Of a DNA stretch of 64,000 bases, positions 36,317 through 45,276 are shown piece by piece. This stretch comes from Luteolibacter flavescens (lineage in GTDB: Bacteria; Verrucomicrobiota; Verrucomicrobiia; Verrucomicrobiales; Akkermansiaceae): the NCBI RefSeq assembly GCF_025950085.1, contig NZ_JAPDDS010000005.1, positions 310,001 to 374,000 of the forward strand, in the 5' to 3' direction. The notes below the pieces were generated by a model, which saw only the letters and a list, made by a program, of their open reading frames with translations, searched no databases and had not been told where the DNA came from. Positions within the stretch are counted from its first letter, which is position 1; each line of letters opens with the position of its first letter. Made by a program: the position numbers and the translations under genes.

Positions 36317-38995
36317 TTATTCGGTGAAAAGGATGCGGTAGAATGCCCTGCCGGCTGGTGGCGCGGGATCGGTCCACGTGCCGGTCGCTCCGATGGCGGT
36401 CACCGTCGTGATGGTGTCCCATGCGCCCAGCGTGGTGCTCCGCTGGATCGTGAATTGCAGGCCATTCGCAGCGGGCCAGGTGATCGTGCTGCCGCTGAGA
36501 TGACCGGCGAAGAACGACGAGCCGCTCATCGGATTCAGGCCCAGGCGATACTCCGCGAGGTTCGAGGTGCCGTCGCCATCGGGGTCGGCGGTTTCACCGC
36601 GCATGCCTGCATCGGGGATGTTCGCCGCGGCCCAGAGTTGGAAGGGCGAGCCATCTTCATGGAAGAGGAACTCGGTCTCCGGCAGCGCCGCCGCACTGAT
36701 GCGGACCTCATCGATATTGCCTTGGAAGGGGTCGGTGGCGCCGCCATTCCACATGCCTTGGCCGATGTTCCAGGCGCTGTCGAGCGGGCCGGTCGCAGGC
36801 ACGTGCCAGGCTCCCGAGATGGCCACCGTGCCCTCCAGCACGTAGGCGGCATCGCCCGGCTTCTTCAGCCACAGCTTCAGCTCCGTTGCGGTCGCGGTGA
36901 CGGCGGTGGAGTACCATGAATTCGCGGCGATGGTCGAGGTGCCGATGATCTCACGCGCCACTCCGGAGCCATCCACCAGACCGGCGCGCAGCTTGTTCGT
37001 CGTGTCGATCTTGATGGAGAACGGCGGTTGTCCACCCACCGGGTTGCCCAGCTTGCACACCGGCACCTGCCACTGGCCGGTGAGGTTCGTATTGAAGCTC
37101 GCCTCCACCGTGAAGCCAGTGAAGGGGTAGTTCCTCAGCGTGGCCACGCCGCCACCGAGATTTGCGGTCGGCGTGGAGAAGATAGCCTCGATGTAATAGA
37201 CGCCGTTGTTGTTCCGCTGGAAAAAGAGCGAGGCGGTGTTGCTCGCGCCCGTGCCCGGGACGGTGGCTGCGGGGACGACCGCGGTGTAGTTCGGCCGGCT
37301 GTAGTCGGCCCACGCCATCATGTGGTTCCCATAGACGGACGAGTCCTGGATGGAGGTCGGATAGAGATACTGGTTGTTGCCACCGGCCGGCACTTCGCCT
37401 GCGGTCATTTCCTCGAAGCGCCAGTAGCCGAGCGTGGTCTCTGCGGAAGCGGCGCTGGTCGGGTCGGTGCCCGCGCGGAATTCCAGGCGGTTGTTCACGC
37501 CATCGCCATCCGGGTCGCCATTCGCATCCTGGCGCGCGATGGCTTCGGCGAGCGTCTCATTGCCCACGCGGAAGTACTTCACCTCCCAGCCATCGGGCAG
37601 TCCGTCGCCGAGGAAATCGTTGTCGGTGTCCGGTGAGGAAATCTGGTCCATCGGGTTTGTGCCCGACCACATCTCTTCTTCGTTGTCGAAGAGGTCACCA
37701 TCCGGATCCGCGCTGGGGATGCCCGCGGCGAGGCTGCCGAAGTGGAAGACCTCCCATCCATCGTTCAGCCCGTCGCCATCGGTGTCGGGGAAGGAGAAGG
37801 CGTTGTTAGGCTCGGTGTCTGCGGTCTGCTCGGCGAGGTTCGTATTGTGGTCGCCGTCGGCATCGCCGTCCGCGGTCTGGGCGAGGTTGTTGAAGTAGTA
37901 GAGCTCCCAGCCGTCATTGAGACCGTCGCCGTCCGCGTCGGGATAGGAGCTTGCGAGCATCGGGTTCGTGCCGCTCTGGTATTCCAGCAGATTGTTGGCT
38001 CGGTCGCCGTCCGGATCGTCCGTGGCACCGAGTGCGAGACTCTGGAAATGGGTCATCTCCCACGCATCCGGCAGGCCATCGCCATCGGTGTCCGAGGAGA
38101 TGCGCGTGAGCACGCCGGTCGCTTCATTGAACTGGTAGCGACCATCCGCCGAGGTCCAGAAGTTCTCGTTCTCCGTGAAGCCGGTGACGTGGAAATTCGC
38201 GCCGTAGGTATCGCCGAGTGTCGCGCCGTCCACCAGCGTCCAATGGTCGCCGACGGTGTCACCCGCGGTGGTGAGGTCGATGTTGAAGGCTCCGTCGAAG
38301 TTGAACGGCACCGCGCCGGTGATGGTATTGTTCACGCCGGTCGCGCCGACCTTGAAGGCGAGCGCGCCGGTGCTGGTGAGCACCGCGCCGCTCGCCCCGG
38401 TGACGTTGATGTTCCCGGTGTAGGTGTTCACCCCGGTGAGCACGATCTGGCGGCCGAGCGTGTTGTTCGTCTGCAGCAGCAGCGTGCCGCTGTTCCCCGC
38501 GATGGGAGCGGTGATGGTGATGGTGCCGTTGTTCGAGAAGATGGTGGTCGTTCCCGTGCCCGCGATGGTGATGCTGCCCGCGAGATTGAAGGCGGTGGAG
38601 CTGTTGCTCGCGTTGTTCACCAGCGATCCGTTCAACGTGAGATTGTTGATCGTGATCGTGTTGACGTTCGTGCCGCCCTTGTAGACGAGGCTGGCCCCGG
38701 TGATGGTCAGCGAGTCACCGGCGAAGGTGAGGTCGGTCGCACCGTTGGCCGGAGTACGAAGGTTATAGTTGTTAGCGACGTAGTAGGCATGGCCCGTCGC
38801 CGGGATTGCCGTATTGGACCACGAGAGGTTCGTGTTGAACGAGGTGGTGTCGATGCCATTGGACGCCGTGAGATTGACGTCGGCCGCGAGGACGGGGTGG
38901 GCGAGTGCCGCGAGGATGAGTGCGGCGCGTGGGCCGGACGGCAGGGCAAAGGCGCGCCGTGGGGATTCTTCTGAGTGGAAACGGATCGGGTTCAT
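36317..38995 (-). CDS. Large exported LamG and calcium-repeat protein
   Basis: 892 residues, secreted (start at 38995 gives a basic N-terminus, a hydrophobic stretch ending at VLA-AD). Residues about 30-270 are Asn/Thr/Gly-rich beta-helix-like repeats of the autotransporter-associated strand kind (LTGVNTYTGNINVTGASGAV). The middle has at least five thrombospondin-type-3-like calcium motifs, each DxDGDGLxDxWE plus a Phe/Tyr helix and a DPDGD loop. Then comes a LamG/concanavalin domain (GYWRFEEMTAGEVPAGG through GNIDEVRISAAALPETEFL) and a further DPDGDGTSNLAEY repeat. A C-terminal beta segment follows, which may attach it to the surface. It is probably an adhesin or glycan-binding surface protein. 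Confidence 0.85.
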   Translation of the reverse strand: MNPIRFHSEESPRRAFALPSGPRAALILAALAHPVLAADVNLTASNGIDTTSFNTNLSWSNTAIPATGHAYYVANNYNLRTPANGATDLTFAGDSLTITGASLVYKGGTNVNTITINNLTLNGSLVNNASNSSTAFNLAGSITIAGTGTTTIFSNNGTITITAPIAGNSGTLLLQTNNTLGRQIVLTGVNTYTGNINVTGASGAVLTSTGALAFKVGATGVNNTITGAVPFNFDGAFNIDLTTAGDTVGDHWTLVDGATLGDTYGANFHVTGFTENENFWTSADGRYQFNEATGVLTRISSDTDGDGLPDAWEMTHFQSLALGATDDPDGDRANNLLEYQSGTNPMLASSYPDADGDGLNDGWELYYFNNLAQTADGDADGDHNTNLAEQTADTEPNNAFSFPDTDGDGLNDGWEVFHFGSLAAGIPSADPDGDLFDNEEEMWSGTNPMDQISSPDTDNDFLGDGLPDGWEVKYFRVGNETLAEAIARQDANGDPDGDGVNNRLEFRAGTDPTSAASAETTLGYWRFEEMTAGEVPAGGNNQYLYPTSIQDSSVYGNHMMAWADYSRPNYTAVVPAATVPGTGASNTASLFFQRNNNGVYYIEAIFSTPTANLGGGVATLRNYPFTGFTVEASFNTNLTGQWQVPVCKLGNPVGGQPPFSIKIDTTNKLRAGLVDGSGVAREIIGTSTIAANSWYSTAVTATATELKLWLKKPGDAAYVLEGTVAISGAWHVPATGPLDSAWNIGQGMWNGGATDPFQGNIDEVRISAAALPETEFLFHEDGSPFQLWAAANIPDAGMRGETADPDGDGTSNLAEYRLGLNPMSGSSFFAGHLSGSTITWPAANGLQFTIQRSTTLGAWDTITTVTAIGATGTWTDPAPPAGRAFYRILFTE

Positions 38996-39307
38996 GAGGT
39001 CGGCAGGGGTAGGCCATGCTCGCCGCCGGAGACGGGTGCCTGCACCGGAGGGAGCACTTGCATACAAGCGAGCACCCCCGATACCACGGCCTCATGAATC
39101 GTTTTTGGGACTGGCGAATCGGCATAAAACCGACCCTTTCGGCCTAATCTCCAGCAGGCGCTGGCAAACCCGCCATGGGCTCAAGGTCGCCCGGAAATGG
39201 CGTTTATGACGCATTCGTCATAATTTGGCGAATGCATCAACACGACGGCGAACCCTCCTGAGAAACCTTCAGCTTCCGCACCGGGCGGAATACCCGCGAC
39301 GGCGCTG
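38996..39307. other. Gene-free region upstream of the LamG gene
   Basis: 312 bases between the end of ruvX and the start of the LamG protein gene, both on the minus strand. It must hold the LamG promoter. No gene is visible. Two overlapping palindromes at 39204-39235 are its only striking structure. Confidence 0.6.
39204..39235. promoter_or_regulatory. Overlapping palindromes, candidate operator or RNA switch
   Basis: TTATGACG-CATT-CGTCATAA is a perfect 8-base inverted repeat at 39204-39223. Its inner part GCATTCG (39211-39217) also pairs perfectly with CGAATGC at 39229-39235, so the two pairings exclude one another. It lies about 210 bases upstream of the LamG gene start and 69 bases past the ruvX stop. 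Confidence 0.5.
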
Positions 39308-39739
39308 TTAGATGCCGTTCATCCACGCTTCCAGGATCTCGACGGCGGCGGCCTGGTCGATGATGCCTTTCTGCTGCTTCGCCTTGCGGCCGGCCTCGCG
39401 CAGCTTCGCCGAGGCGGCGAGGGTGGTGTAGGCTTCATCCACGAAGATCAGCGGCAGCTCCGGGATACGGGCGGCGAGCTTTCCGCCGAAGGCGCGGACC
39501 TTCTCCGCGGCGGTGCCCTCGGTGCCATCGCTCCGGATGGGCAGGCCCAGCACCAGCGTGCGGATGCCTCGCTGCCCCGCCAGCACCGCGATGCGCTCCA
39601 GCGCGTCCGTGGTGCGCACGTCGATGGTCTCCACCGGGTGGGCCAGGATGCCGAGCGGATCGGTGGCGGCGATGCCGATGCGGGCGTCGCCGTGGTCGAT
39701 GCCGAGTGCGGGGTGCGGGCCGTCTTCCTCCATGGTCAT
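39308..39739 (-). CDS. ruvX: Putative pre-16S rRNA nuclease / YqgF-type resolvase
   Basis: 143 residues, RNase H-like fold. Family members mature the 16S rRNA 5' end; older annotations call them Holliday junction resolvase-like. Seen: ALGIDHGDARIGIAATDPLG with the first catalytic Asp, LVLGLPIRSDGTEGTAAEKV and LIFVDEAYTTLAASAKLRE, then GIIDQAAAVEILEAWM. The ATG overlaps the TGA of the upstream GH16 gene (ATGA), so I start it at 39739. Pairing a housekeeping gene with a glycanase in this way is fortuitous as far as I can tell. Confidence 0.93.
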   Translation of the reverse strand: MTMEEDGPHPALGIDHGDARIGIAATDPLGILAHPVETIDVRTTDALERIAVLAGQRGIRTLVLGLPIRSDGTEGTAAEKVRAFGGKLAARIPELPLIFVDEAYTTLAASAKLREAGRKAKQQKGIIDQAAAVEILEAWMNGI

Positions 39740-40575
39740 TCCGGTTTCTGATAGATCCTCACGTAGTCCACCTCGTAGCGCTGCGGGAAGCTCGTGCCGG
39801 AGGGGTCGCCGCCATTCATGCCGCCGATCGCGAAGTTCAGCCGCATCGCCTGCGGGGCGAGGAAGGGATTCACCGGCGGGCCGTCCTGGTTCTTCACGTG
39901 CGCCATGTACTGCGTGTTTAGTAGTTCGCCGTCGAGCCAGATGGTCATCTTCTCCGCGTCCCACTCCAGCACCCAGGTGTGGAATTCATCCTGCCAGCCG
40001 GGCCTGTCGAAGCGGCCGAAGGAATGCGACCCGGTATTCCACAGGTCGCGGCCGCCCTTTCCGGCCCAGCAGAAATTCGCGTAGATACGGCCCCCGTAGT
40101 ACTCGAGAATGTCGATCTCTCCGCCATGCGGCCAGCGTCCGCGGCCCGTGGTCCAGATGGCCGGCCACAATCCTTGTCGTGCCGTGAAGCGCGCGCGGAT
40201 CTCGAAGCGGCCGAATTTCCAATCCTGCTTCCCGGCCGTGGTCAGCGAGGCCGAGGTGTATTCCGCCTCCTTCCGCTGGTCGCGCCAGTCACGGGCCCCC
40301 TCGCGGAATTTCGGGTTGGGCACCTTCTCGCGGCGGGCTTCGATGACCAGCACGCCGTTCTTCCGCACGGCATTGTCCTTCTGGTACCACTGGAGTTCGT
40401 GGTTCCGCTGGAAGCCCTCCTCGAAGCGCCACTTGCTCTCGTCCACCGCGCCGTCGCCGTCGAATTCATCCGACCACACCAGCTTGTAGGCCGGATCGCG
40501 CGGTGGCGACGCCGGCTCCGCGGTCTGGGCGTGGGCAGCGGTGGCGAAAAGCAGCGGCAGGAGATATCGGGTCAT
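39736..40575 (-). CDS. Glycoside hydrolase family 16
   Basis: 279 residues, exported (signal peptide MTRYLLPLLFATAAHA). GH16 beta-jelly-roll enzymes cleave beta-1,3 or beta-1,4 glucans and galactans. The catalytic signature GEIDILEYYG has nucleophile Glu153, Asp155 and acid/base Glu158. WSDEFDGDGAVDESKWRFE at the N-terminus, TARQGLWPAIWTTG and the C-terminal YEVDYVRIYQ are typical. The substrate class (laminarin, agar or carrageenan) cannot be settled by eye. It is coupled to ruvX by an ATGA overlap. Confidence 0.95.
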   Translation of the reverse strand: MTRYLLPLLFATAAHAQTAEPASPPRDPAYKLVWSDEFDGDGAVDESKWRFEEGFQRNHELQWYQKDNAVRKNGVLVIEARREKVPNPKFREGARDWRDQRKEAEYTSASLTTAGKQDWKFGRFEIRARFTARQGLWPAIWTTGRGRWPHGGEIDILEYYGGRIYANFCWAGKGGRDLWNTGSHSFGRFDRPGWQDEFHTWVLEWDAEKMTIWLDGELLNTQYMAHVKNQDGPPVNPFLAPQAMRLNFAIGGMNGGDPSGTSFPQRYEVDYVRIYQKPE

Positions 40576-40652
40576 CGGCGGATGCGAGCCTAGCAAGGCA
40601 GGCTATGAAGACTGCGACGCCATTTCCACATCTGTAGCCACTCCGGACGCGC

Positions 40653-42215
40653 TTACTCGGCTTCCTCGATGACGATCTTCGGGAAGACGGGCTTGGGCTT
40701 GCCGGTCTCGTGGCTGTTCGGCACCAGGCCCCACTTCAGGTCGTCCAGCTTCAGCTTCAGCAGGTCGTCCATGCGGAGTTGCGCGGCGATGCGTGCGGCG
40801 GGATCCGGCAGCACCGGGGCGATCAGCACGGCACAGTGGGCGAGGCTCTCGACGAGGTTCGCGAGTACGGTTTCGAGCTGCGATTTCTTCGCCGGGTCCT
40901 TCGCCAGTTCCCACGGCTTGCTGCGCTCGGCGTAGGCATTGCAGACGGTGACGTGGCGGTTGATCGCCTTGAGGCCTTCGGCGATGTCGTAGCCATCCAT
41001 GGCCGCGCGATAGTCGCCCAGCACGGTCTCCAGCGAGGCGCGCACGTCGAGGTCGTCATCGCTCATCTCGCCACCGGTGGTGACGATGCCATTGCAAAAG
41101 CGGCCTGTCATGTTGAGCGCGCGGTTGCAGAGGTTGCCGAGTTCGTTGGCCAGCTCCTGGTTGTAGAGCATCACCAGGCGCTCGAGATCGAAGTCCGCGT
41201 CCTTGCCGGTGGTCACGTCGCGCACCAGGTAGTAGCGCAGCGCGTCCACGCCGAACTTGTCGGCCAGCTCGTCGGGATCGACGACATTGCCGAGCGACTT
41301 CGACATCTTCTCGCCGCGGATGTTCCACCAGCCGTGGACGAGGATCTTCGGCATCTCCTCGTCGGAGAAGCCCATCGCATGCAGCATGCAGGGCCAGTAG
41401 ATGCCGTGGGCGGGGACGAGGATGTCCTTGCCGATGACGTGGGCGGCGCAGGGCCAGAGCTTGCCGAAGTCCGGCAGCGCGGCGTCTTCCTTCGCCTTGT
41501 AGCCGGCGAAGGAGATGTAGTTGATCAGCGCGTCGAACCAGACGTAGGTGACGAAATCGGGGTCGAAGGGGAACTCGATGCCCCAGCGCAAGCGCTCCTT
41601 CGGGCGGGAAATGCAGAGGTCGAGTTCTTCGGCATTTGCCAGAGCGCCGAGCAGTTCGTTGCGGCGGAAGGCGGGGGTGACGAAATCGGGGTTGTTCGCC
41701 ACGAAGTTCTTCAGCCACTCGGTGTGAGCGCTCAGACGGAAGTACCAGTTCTCTTCATCCCGCTCTTCGACTTCGCCCCATTCGGGGCCGAATTCGCCGA
41801 CCTCGTTCCGGTCGCGGTCCGTCAGGAACTGCTCCTGACGGAGCGAGTAGAAGCCCTTCGTAGGCTTCTTGTAGAGCTCGCCGCGTTCGTTCAGTTCGGT
41901 GAGGATCGCCTGGACGCACGCCTTGTGGCGATCATCCGTGGTTGCCGCCCAACCGTCATAGTCCAAGCCGAGCTTCTTCCAGAGGTTGAGGAAGAGCTTG
42001 GTCTTCTTCGCGACAAATGTGGCGGGGTTGATGCCTTCCTTCTCCGCCGTCTGCTGGACCTTTTGCCCGTGCTGGTCCACTCCCGTGAGGAAGTACACCT
42101 CGTCGCCGCGCATTCTCCGGTAGCGGGCGATCACGTCGGCCAGCACCTTCTCATAGGCGTGGCCGATGTGCGGGGCACCATTGGTATAGTCGATGGCGGT
42201 GGTGATGTAGAACAT
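40653..42215 (-). CDS. metG: Methionyl-tRNA synthetase
   Basis: 520 residues, class I synthetase charging tRNA-Met. HIGH motif at residues 16-19 (APHIGHAYEKVLADVI), KMSKS near 302-306 (NIRGEKMSKSLGNVVDPDEL), WFDALINYISFAGYKAKED and the anticodon-binding helical domain after about residue 370. The zinc-binding CXXC knuckles of the E. coli enzyme are missing, and so is the C-terminal tRNA-binding EMAP-like domain. It is therefore the short form found in many bacteria. The start at 42215 (MFYITTAIDYTNGAPHIGHA) was chosen by family alignment. Confidence 0.97.
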   Translation of the reverse strand: MFYITTAIDYTNGAPHIGHAYEKVLADVIARYRRMRGDEVYFLTGVDQHGQKVQQTAEKEGINPATFVAKKTKLFLNLWKKLGLDYDGWAATTDDRHKACVQAILTELNERGELYKKPTKGFYSLRQEQFLTDRDRNEVGEFGPEWGEVEERDEENWYFRLSAHTEWLKNFVANNPDFVTPAFRRNELLGALANAEELDLCISRPKERLRWGIEFPFDPDFVTYVWFDALINYISFAGYKAKEDAALPDFGKLWPCAAHVIGKDILVPAHGIYWPCMLHAMGFSDEEMPKILVHGWWNIRGEKMSKSLGNVVDPDELADKFGVDALRYYLVRDVTTGKDADFDLERLVMLYNQELANELGNLCNRALNMTGRFCNGIVTTGGEMSDDDLDVRASLETVLGDYRAAMDGYDIAEGLKAINRHVTVCNAYAERSKPWELAKDPAKKSQLETVLANLVESLAHCAVLIAPVLPDPAARIAAQLRMDDLLKLKLDDLKWGLVPNSHETGKPKPVFPKIVIEEAE

Positions 42216-42304
42216 GCGGAGACCCGATGGGACGCCGGGGAATGCCGCGAGGCAAGCCCTTCCACCGCCCGGAGATAAAACTTCCCTGTCTGCCGGGCCG
42301 GGAA

Positions 42305-43063
42305 TCAGGCGCGGCGGCGGCGGTGGAGCAGGCTGCCGGAAAGAAGCAGCACCGGGAGGACGCTCGCCACGGAGACTTCCGGGGTAGCGCTCATCGCCGG
42401 GGTGCCTGCCGGGCGGCTGGCGACTGGAATGTTGTTGCTGACGCTCACATTGTCGTAGCTCGCATACGTGTGCGGCCATCCGCCGGTATTGTATGCGCCG
42501 ATAAAGATAGCGATGGCTCCGGAGCCGGAATAATCGAAATTGATATTGTAGCTTCCGGCAGTGGTATATTTCTGCTCCGCGACCTTTGTCACGGTGGTCG
42601 CGCCATTTCCCTGAAGTTCCGCGGTGCCGGTGCTCACGATGAGCTGATTCGGCCATGTATTGCCGGTATTGTATCCGGTGCCGGACCAGATGCTTACCGC
42701 GGCGGAGTCGCCGTGGTTGGCCGGGAGATTTCCACTGCTGGCCACGCCGACGAGGTCGAAGGAGAGCGTGTAAGTGCCTGATCCGGTGGAGAGGACGGAC
42801 GAGTCCAGAAGCACGGAGGCTCCGCGGAATCCTTCCGTATCGCTGTAGGTGCGCAGATAGCCGTCGACCAAGGTGGCATTGTTCCAGCCGGAACTGACCC
42901 ATTGGCCGAAATTCACGTTATCACCATAGGAATTATACTCCTGAGATAACACCGTGGGGTTCGATGTGAAATCAGCAGAATATAGGGTCACGGCTTGCGC
43001 CATGGCGGATAGGCCGAAGAAGGCCGAGAGCCCTGCAAGCACAGGGCGGATGGGGAGTGTCAT
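42305..43063 (-). CDS. PEP-CTERM-like exported protein
   Basis: 252 residues. A signal peptide (ending near AMAQA-VT) is followed by one beta-sandwich domain rich in Ser, Thr, Gly and Tyr (SADFTSNPTVLSQEYNSYGD), then residues 225-252 with the sorting signal TPEVSVASVLPVLLLSGSLL ending in HRRRRA. The PEP motif is the variant PEV with a hydrophobic stretch and a basic tail, as recognised by an exosortase (EpsH/XrtA type). The exosortase gene is not in the window. Its likely location is the outer membrane or extracellular matrix; function unknown. Confidence 0.85.
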   Translation of the reverse strand: MTLPIRPVLAGLSAFFGLSAMAQAVTLYSADFTSNPTVLSQEYNSYGDNVNFGQWVSSGWNNATLVDGYLRTYSDTEGFRGASVLLDSSVLSTGSGTYTLSFDLVGVASSGNLPANHGDSAAVSIWSGTGYNTGNTWPNQLIVSTGTAELQGNGATTVTKVAEQKYTTAGSYNINFDYSGSGAIAIFIGAYNTGGWPHTYASYDNVSVSNNIPVASRPAGTPAMSATPEVSVASVLPVLLLSGSLLHRRRRA

Positions 43064-43253
43064 GTTCTGTGTGGGGAGTGAACGGGGCGACTAGTCCCTC
43101 GATTCACCCCCGACAACAAGGGAAAAATCGGACGTCAAAAATCCGAATTTCCCATAATTCGATTATTTTCAGTGGGTTGAATCACTTATCTGGTTCCTGT
43201 ACGCGATCATGTGTATCATGTCAGGAAAAATCAGCCACTCGGGCTGAGAGAAG

Positions 43254-43598
43254 TCAGCCTTCGGTCCGTAACACCTTGCCACCCAAGGACAAGATGCGGG
43301 CGTTGCCTTTGGCGAACTCGGCCTCGGCAATCTGGCCGTCCCGCACATACATCTGGGACAGCGCGGTCCAGGCGAGCAGGTCATTTGGCCGCAGGGTGGT
43401 GGCCTGCAGGCCGCAGCCGATGGCTTCCTTTACCTCACCGAGCTTCAGGAGGCACATGCCGAGCGCATGCCAGCCATCGAAGAAGCCGGGATCAAGGGCC
43501 ACGCAGCGGCGATAAAGGGCCGCCGCTTCATCAAGCTCGCCAACGGCAAGGGCGCCGTTGGCGTCATCAAACAACAAGTCGCGTTCGGAGTCGGGCAT
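43254..43598 (-). CDS. Small TPR protein
   Basis: 114 residues, soluble. Two to three tetratricopeptide repeats are visible: FDDANGALAVGELDEAAALY, then CVALDPGFFDGWHALGMCLL and KLGEVKEAIGCGLQATTLRP. The start at 43598 (MPDSERDLLFDD) lies 31 bases downstream of the PpiD-like gene stop, so the two are probably co-transcribed. Its partner is unknown; a role in envelope protein assembly would fit the neighbour. Confidence 0.8.
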   Translation of the reverse strand: MPDSERDLLFDDANGALAVGELDEAAALYRRCVALDPGFFDGWHALGMCLLKLGEVKEAIGCGLQATTLRPNDLLAWTALSQMYVRDGQIAEAEFAKGNARILSLGGKVLRTEG

Positions 43599-43629
43599 GG
43601 GGCTGCAGCAGGCTCCGTGGCGGAGCCGG

Positions 43630-45276
43630 TCAGGGCTTCTTGGTGAGGTCAACGATCTGGGCCGCGGCCAGCTTCTCCTCCAGCCAGGCGGAGAAGGCAA
43701 TGCGCTGCTGGGTGGAAGCCAGGCCGGTAAGGGACTGGTTCACCCGCTCGTCGCGGCCGGGGTCGTTCACCAGTTCGCGCTTCTCGACGAAGATGAAGGT
43801 GGCACCGTCCGGGCGCATCAGGGGATCTGCCAGCGTGCCGGGATCCACCGTGGCGGCGGCTTCGAAGAGGGCCGAGCTGTCGGCTTCGTCAGGCACCTTG
43901 TCGGCGGACTTGAAAGCAGGCAGGGACTTCACCTCGAGGCCGAGTTCCTTGGCGGCGTCGGCGAAAGTCTTCCCGGCGGTGAGCGCCTCGCGGATCTTCG
44001 CGGCTTTTTCATCGGCGTCCTTCTTCAGGGCTTCGCCTGCCTTCTCCGCGATGTAGTCCACCAGGACCTGCTCCTTCGCTTCGTCAAAGGTCTTCGTGCG
44101 GGCTTCCTCGGCTTCGTCGAGGTGAGCGACGAGGTAGGCACCGTCCGCGATCGGCAGGGCGTCGCTGAAGCGCGACATGGCATCGGTGCCCGGCGAGATC
44201 TGGAACAGGAAGTCACCGATCGGGCGGGGATTCGAGGTCGAGCGGGTATTGATCGAGAGCTCGGTCGGCAGGGAAGTGCGGGCGAAGAGATCGGTGGTCA
44301 CCACCGTCCAGCCATTCTCTTCGGCGAGCTTGGCGAAGTCCTTGCCTTCGGTCTCGTTGATATTGTGGAGGAAGGTGTCCACGGTGTCGGCCATCTCGCC
44401 GTCGATGCGGCGCTTGTCCTCGGCCAGCTTGGCCTCGTCGGCGGCCTTCTTCTCGGTGGCTTTCGCTTCCGCTTCCTTCTTCTGCTCCTCGGTCACGGCG
44501 TCGGGCAGCTTCACCTCTTCCTTCGGCAGTTCCGGGTAGGTCGGCTTGGCGATGATGTAGGAGACCTTGATCTTCCGGTCGGTCTGGTAGCGCTCCTTGG
44601 TGGTATCCCAGTGTGCCGTCAGCTCCTCGTCGGTCGGCTTCAGCTCGTCCTGGAATTTCGAGAGGGGCAGGCGGGTGAGCTGGAGGGTCACCTGCTGGTC
44701 GTTGCGGGCCACCATGTTGGCGGCGAAGTTGCGGTCCACGGCGAGGCCGCCGCCGATGATCTCGGTCAGCTTGCGGGTGGCGATCTTGTCGCTGACCAGG
44801 TCCAGGAAGTCGCTCTCCACGAGGCCTGCGCGACTGATCGACTTGGTCATGAAGTCATTGTAGTTCGCTTGGCTGAAGGCGCCGTCCGAGCCTTGGAAGG
44901 CGGTCATCTTCTTGATCTCCGCGAAGATTTCCTCCTTCGACGGATGCACGCCGTAGTCCTCCGCGGCCTGGCGGATATTCAGGCGGTTCACGAATGCGCG
45001 ATGCAGGGCCTCCGGGGCACCGCCCACGCCGCCGAGGATGCTGGCGAATTCGTAGAAATCGAACATGTGGAAGCCGGAGACCATGGCCATCGGCATGCTG
45101 CCGAGCTTCTGCACTTCGGACGCGGTGTATTGGTCTCCATCCACGGAGAGCACCAGGGGATCATTTCCCGAGCGGTGACCCTTGGTGACATTGTCGCCGA
45201 CGAAGGCCAAGCCGATGAAGAGCAAGGCGATCACGAAGATGATCAGGCCGGTGTATTTGCGGAGGTGTTCGATCAT
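43630..45276 (-). CDS. PpiD/SurA-like membrane-anchored chaperone
   Basis: 548 residues. A single N-terminal membrane helix (YTGLIIFVIALLFIGLAFVG) anchors a large periplasmic part. The region after it (EVQKLGSMPMAMVSGFHMFD, EALHRAFVNRLNIRQAAEDY) resembles the SurA_N chaperone domain. A highly charged Lys/Glu/Ala coiled-coil-like segment lies near 260-300. The parvulin domain is not clearly recognisable, so isomerase activity is uncertain. By analogy with PpiD it would help newly exported proteins fold next to SecYEG. It is upstream of, and coupled with, a TPR gene. Confidence 0.8.
   Translation of the reverse strand: MIEHLRKYTGLIIFVIALLFIGLAFVGDNVTKGHRSGNDPLVLSVDGDQYTASEVQKLGSMPMAMVSGFHMFDFYEFASILGGVGGAPEALHRAFVNRLNIRQAAEDYGVHPSKEEIFAEIKKMTAFQGSDGAFSQANYNDFMTKSISRAGLVESDFLDLVSDKIATRKLTEIIGGGLAVDRNFAANMVARNDQQVTLQLTRLPLSKFQDELKPTDEELTAHWDTTKERYQTDRKIKVSYIIAKPTYPELPKEEVKLPDAVTEEQKKEAEAKATEKKAADEAKLAEDKRRIDGEMADTVDTFLHNINETEGKDFAKLAEENGWTVVTTDLFARTSLPTELSINTRSTSNPRPIGDFLFQISPGTDAMSRFSDALPIADGAYLVAHLDEAEEARTKTFDEAKEQVLVDYIAEKAGEALKKDADEKAAKIREALTAGKTFADAAKELGLEVKSLPAFKSADKVPDEADSSALFEAAATVDPGTLADPLMRPDGATFIFVEKRELVNDPGRDERVNQSLTGLASTQQRIAFSAWLEEKLAAAQIVDLTKKP

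Noticed and set aside
37434-38262. Tandem DNA repeats in the LamG gene
   Set aside because: The repetition is at the protein level (DxDGDGLxDxWE units); the DNA copies differ, so this is not a satellite or CRISPR-like array.
42216-42304. Riboswitch or T-box upstream of metG
   Set aside because: metG is on the minus strand and its upstream region is an 89-base gap with no T-box or S-box sequence.
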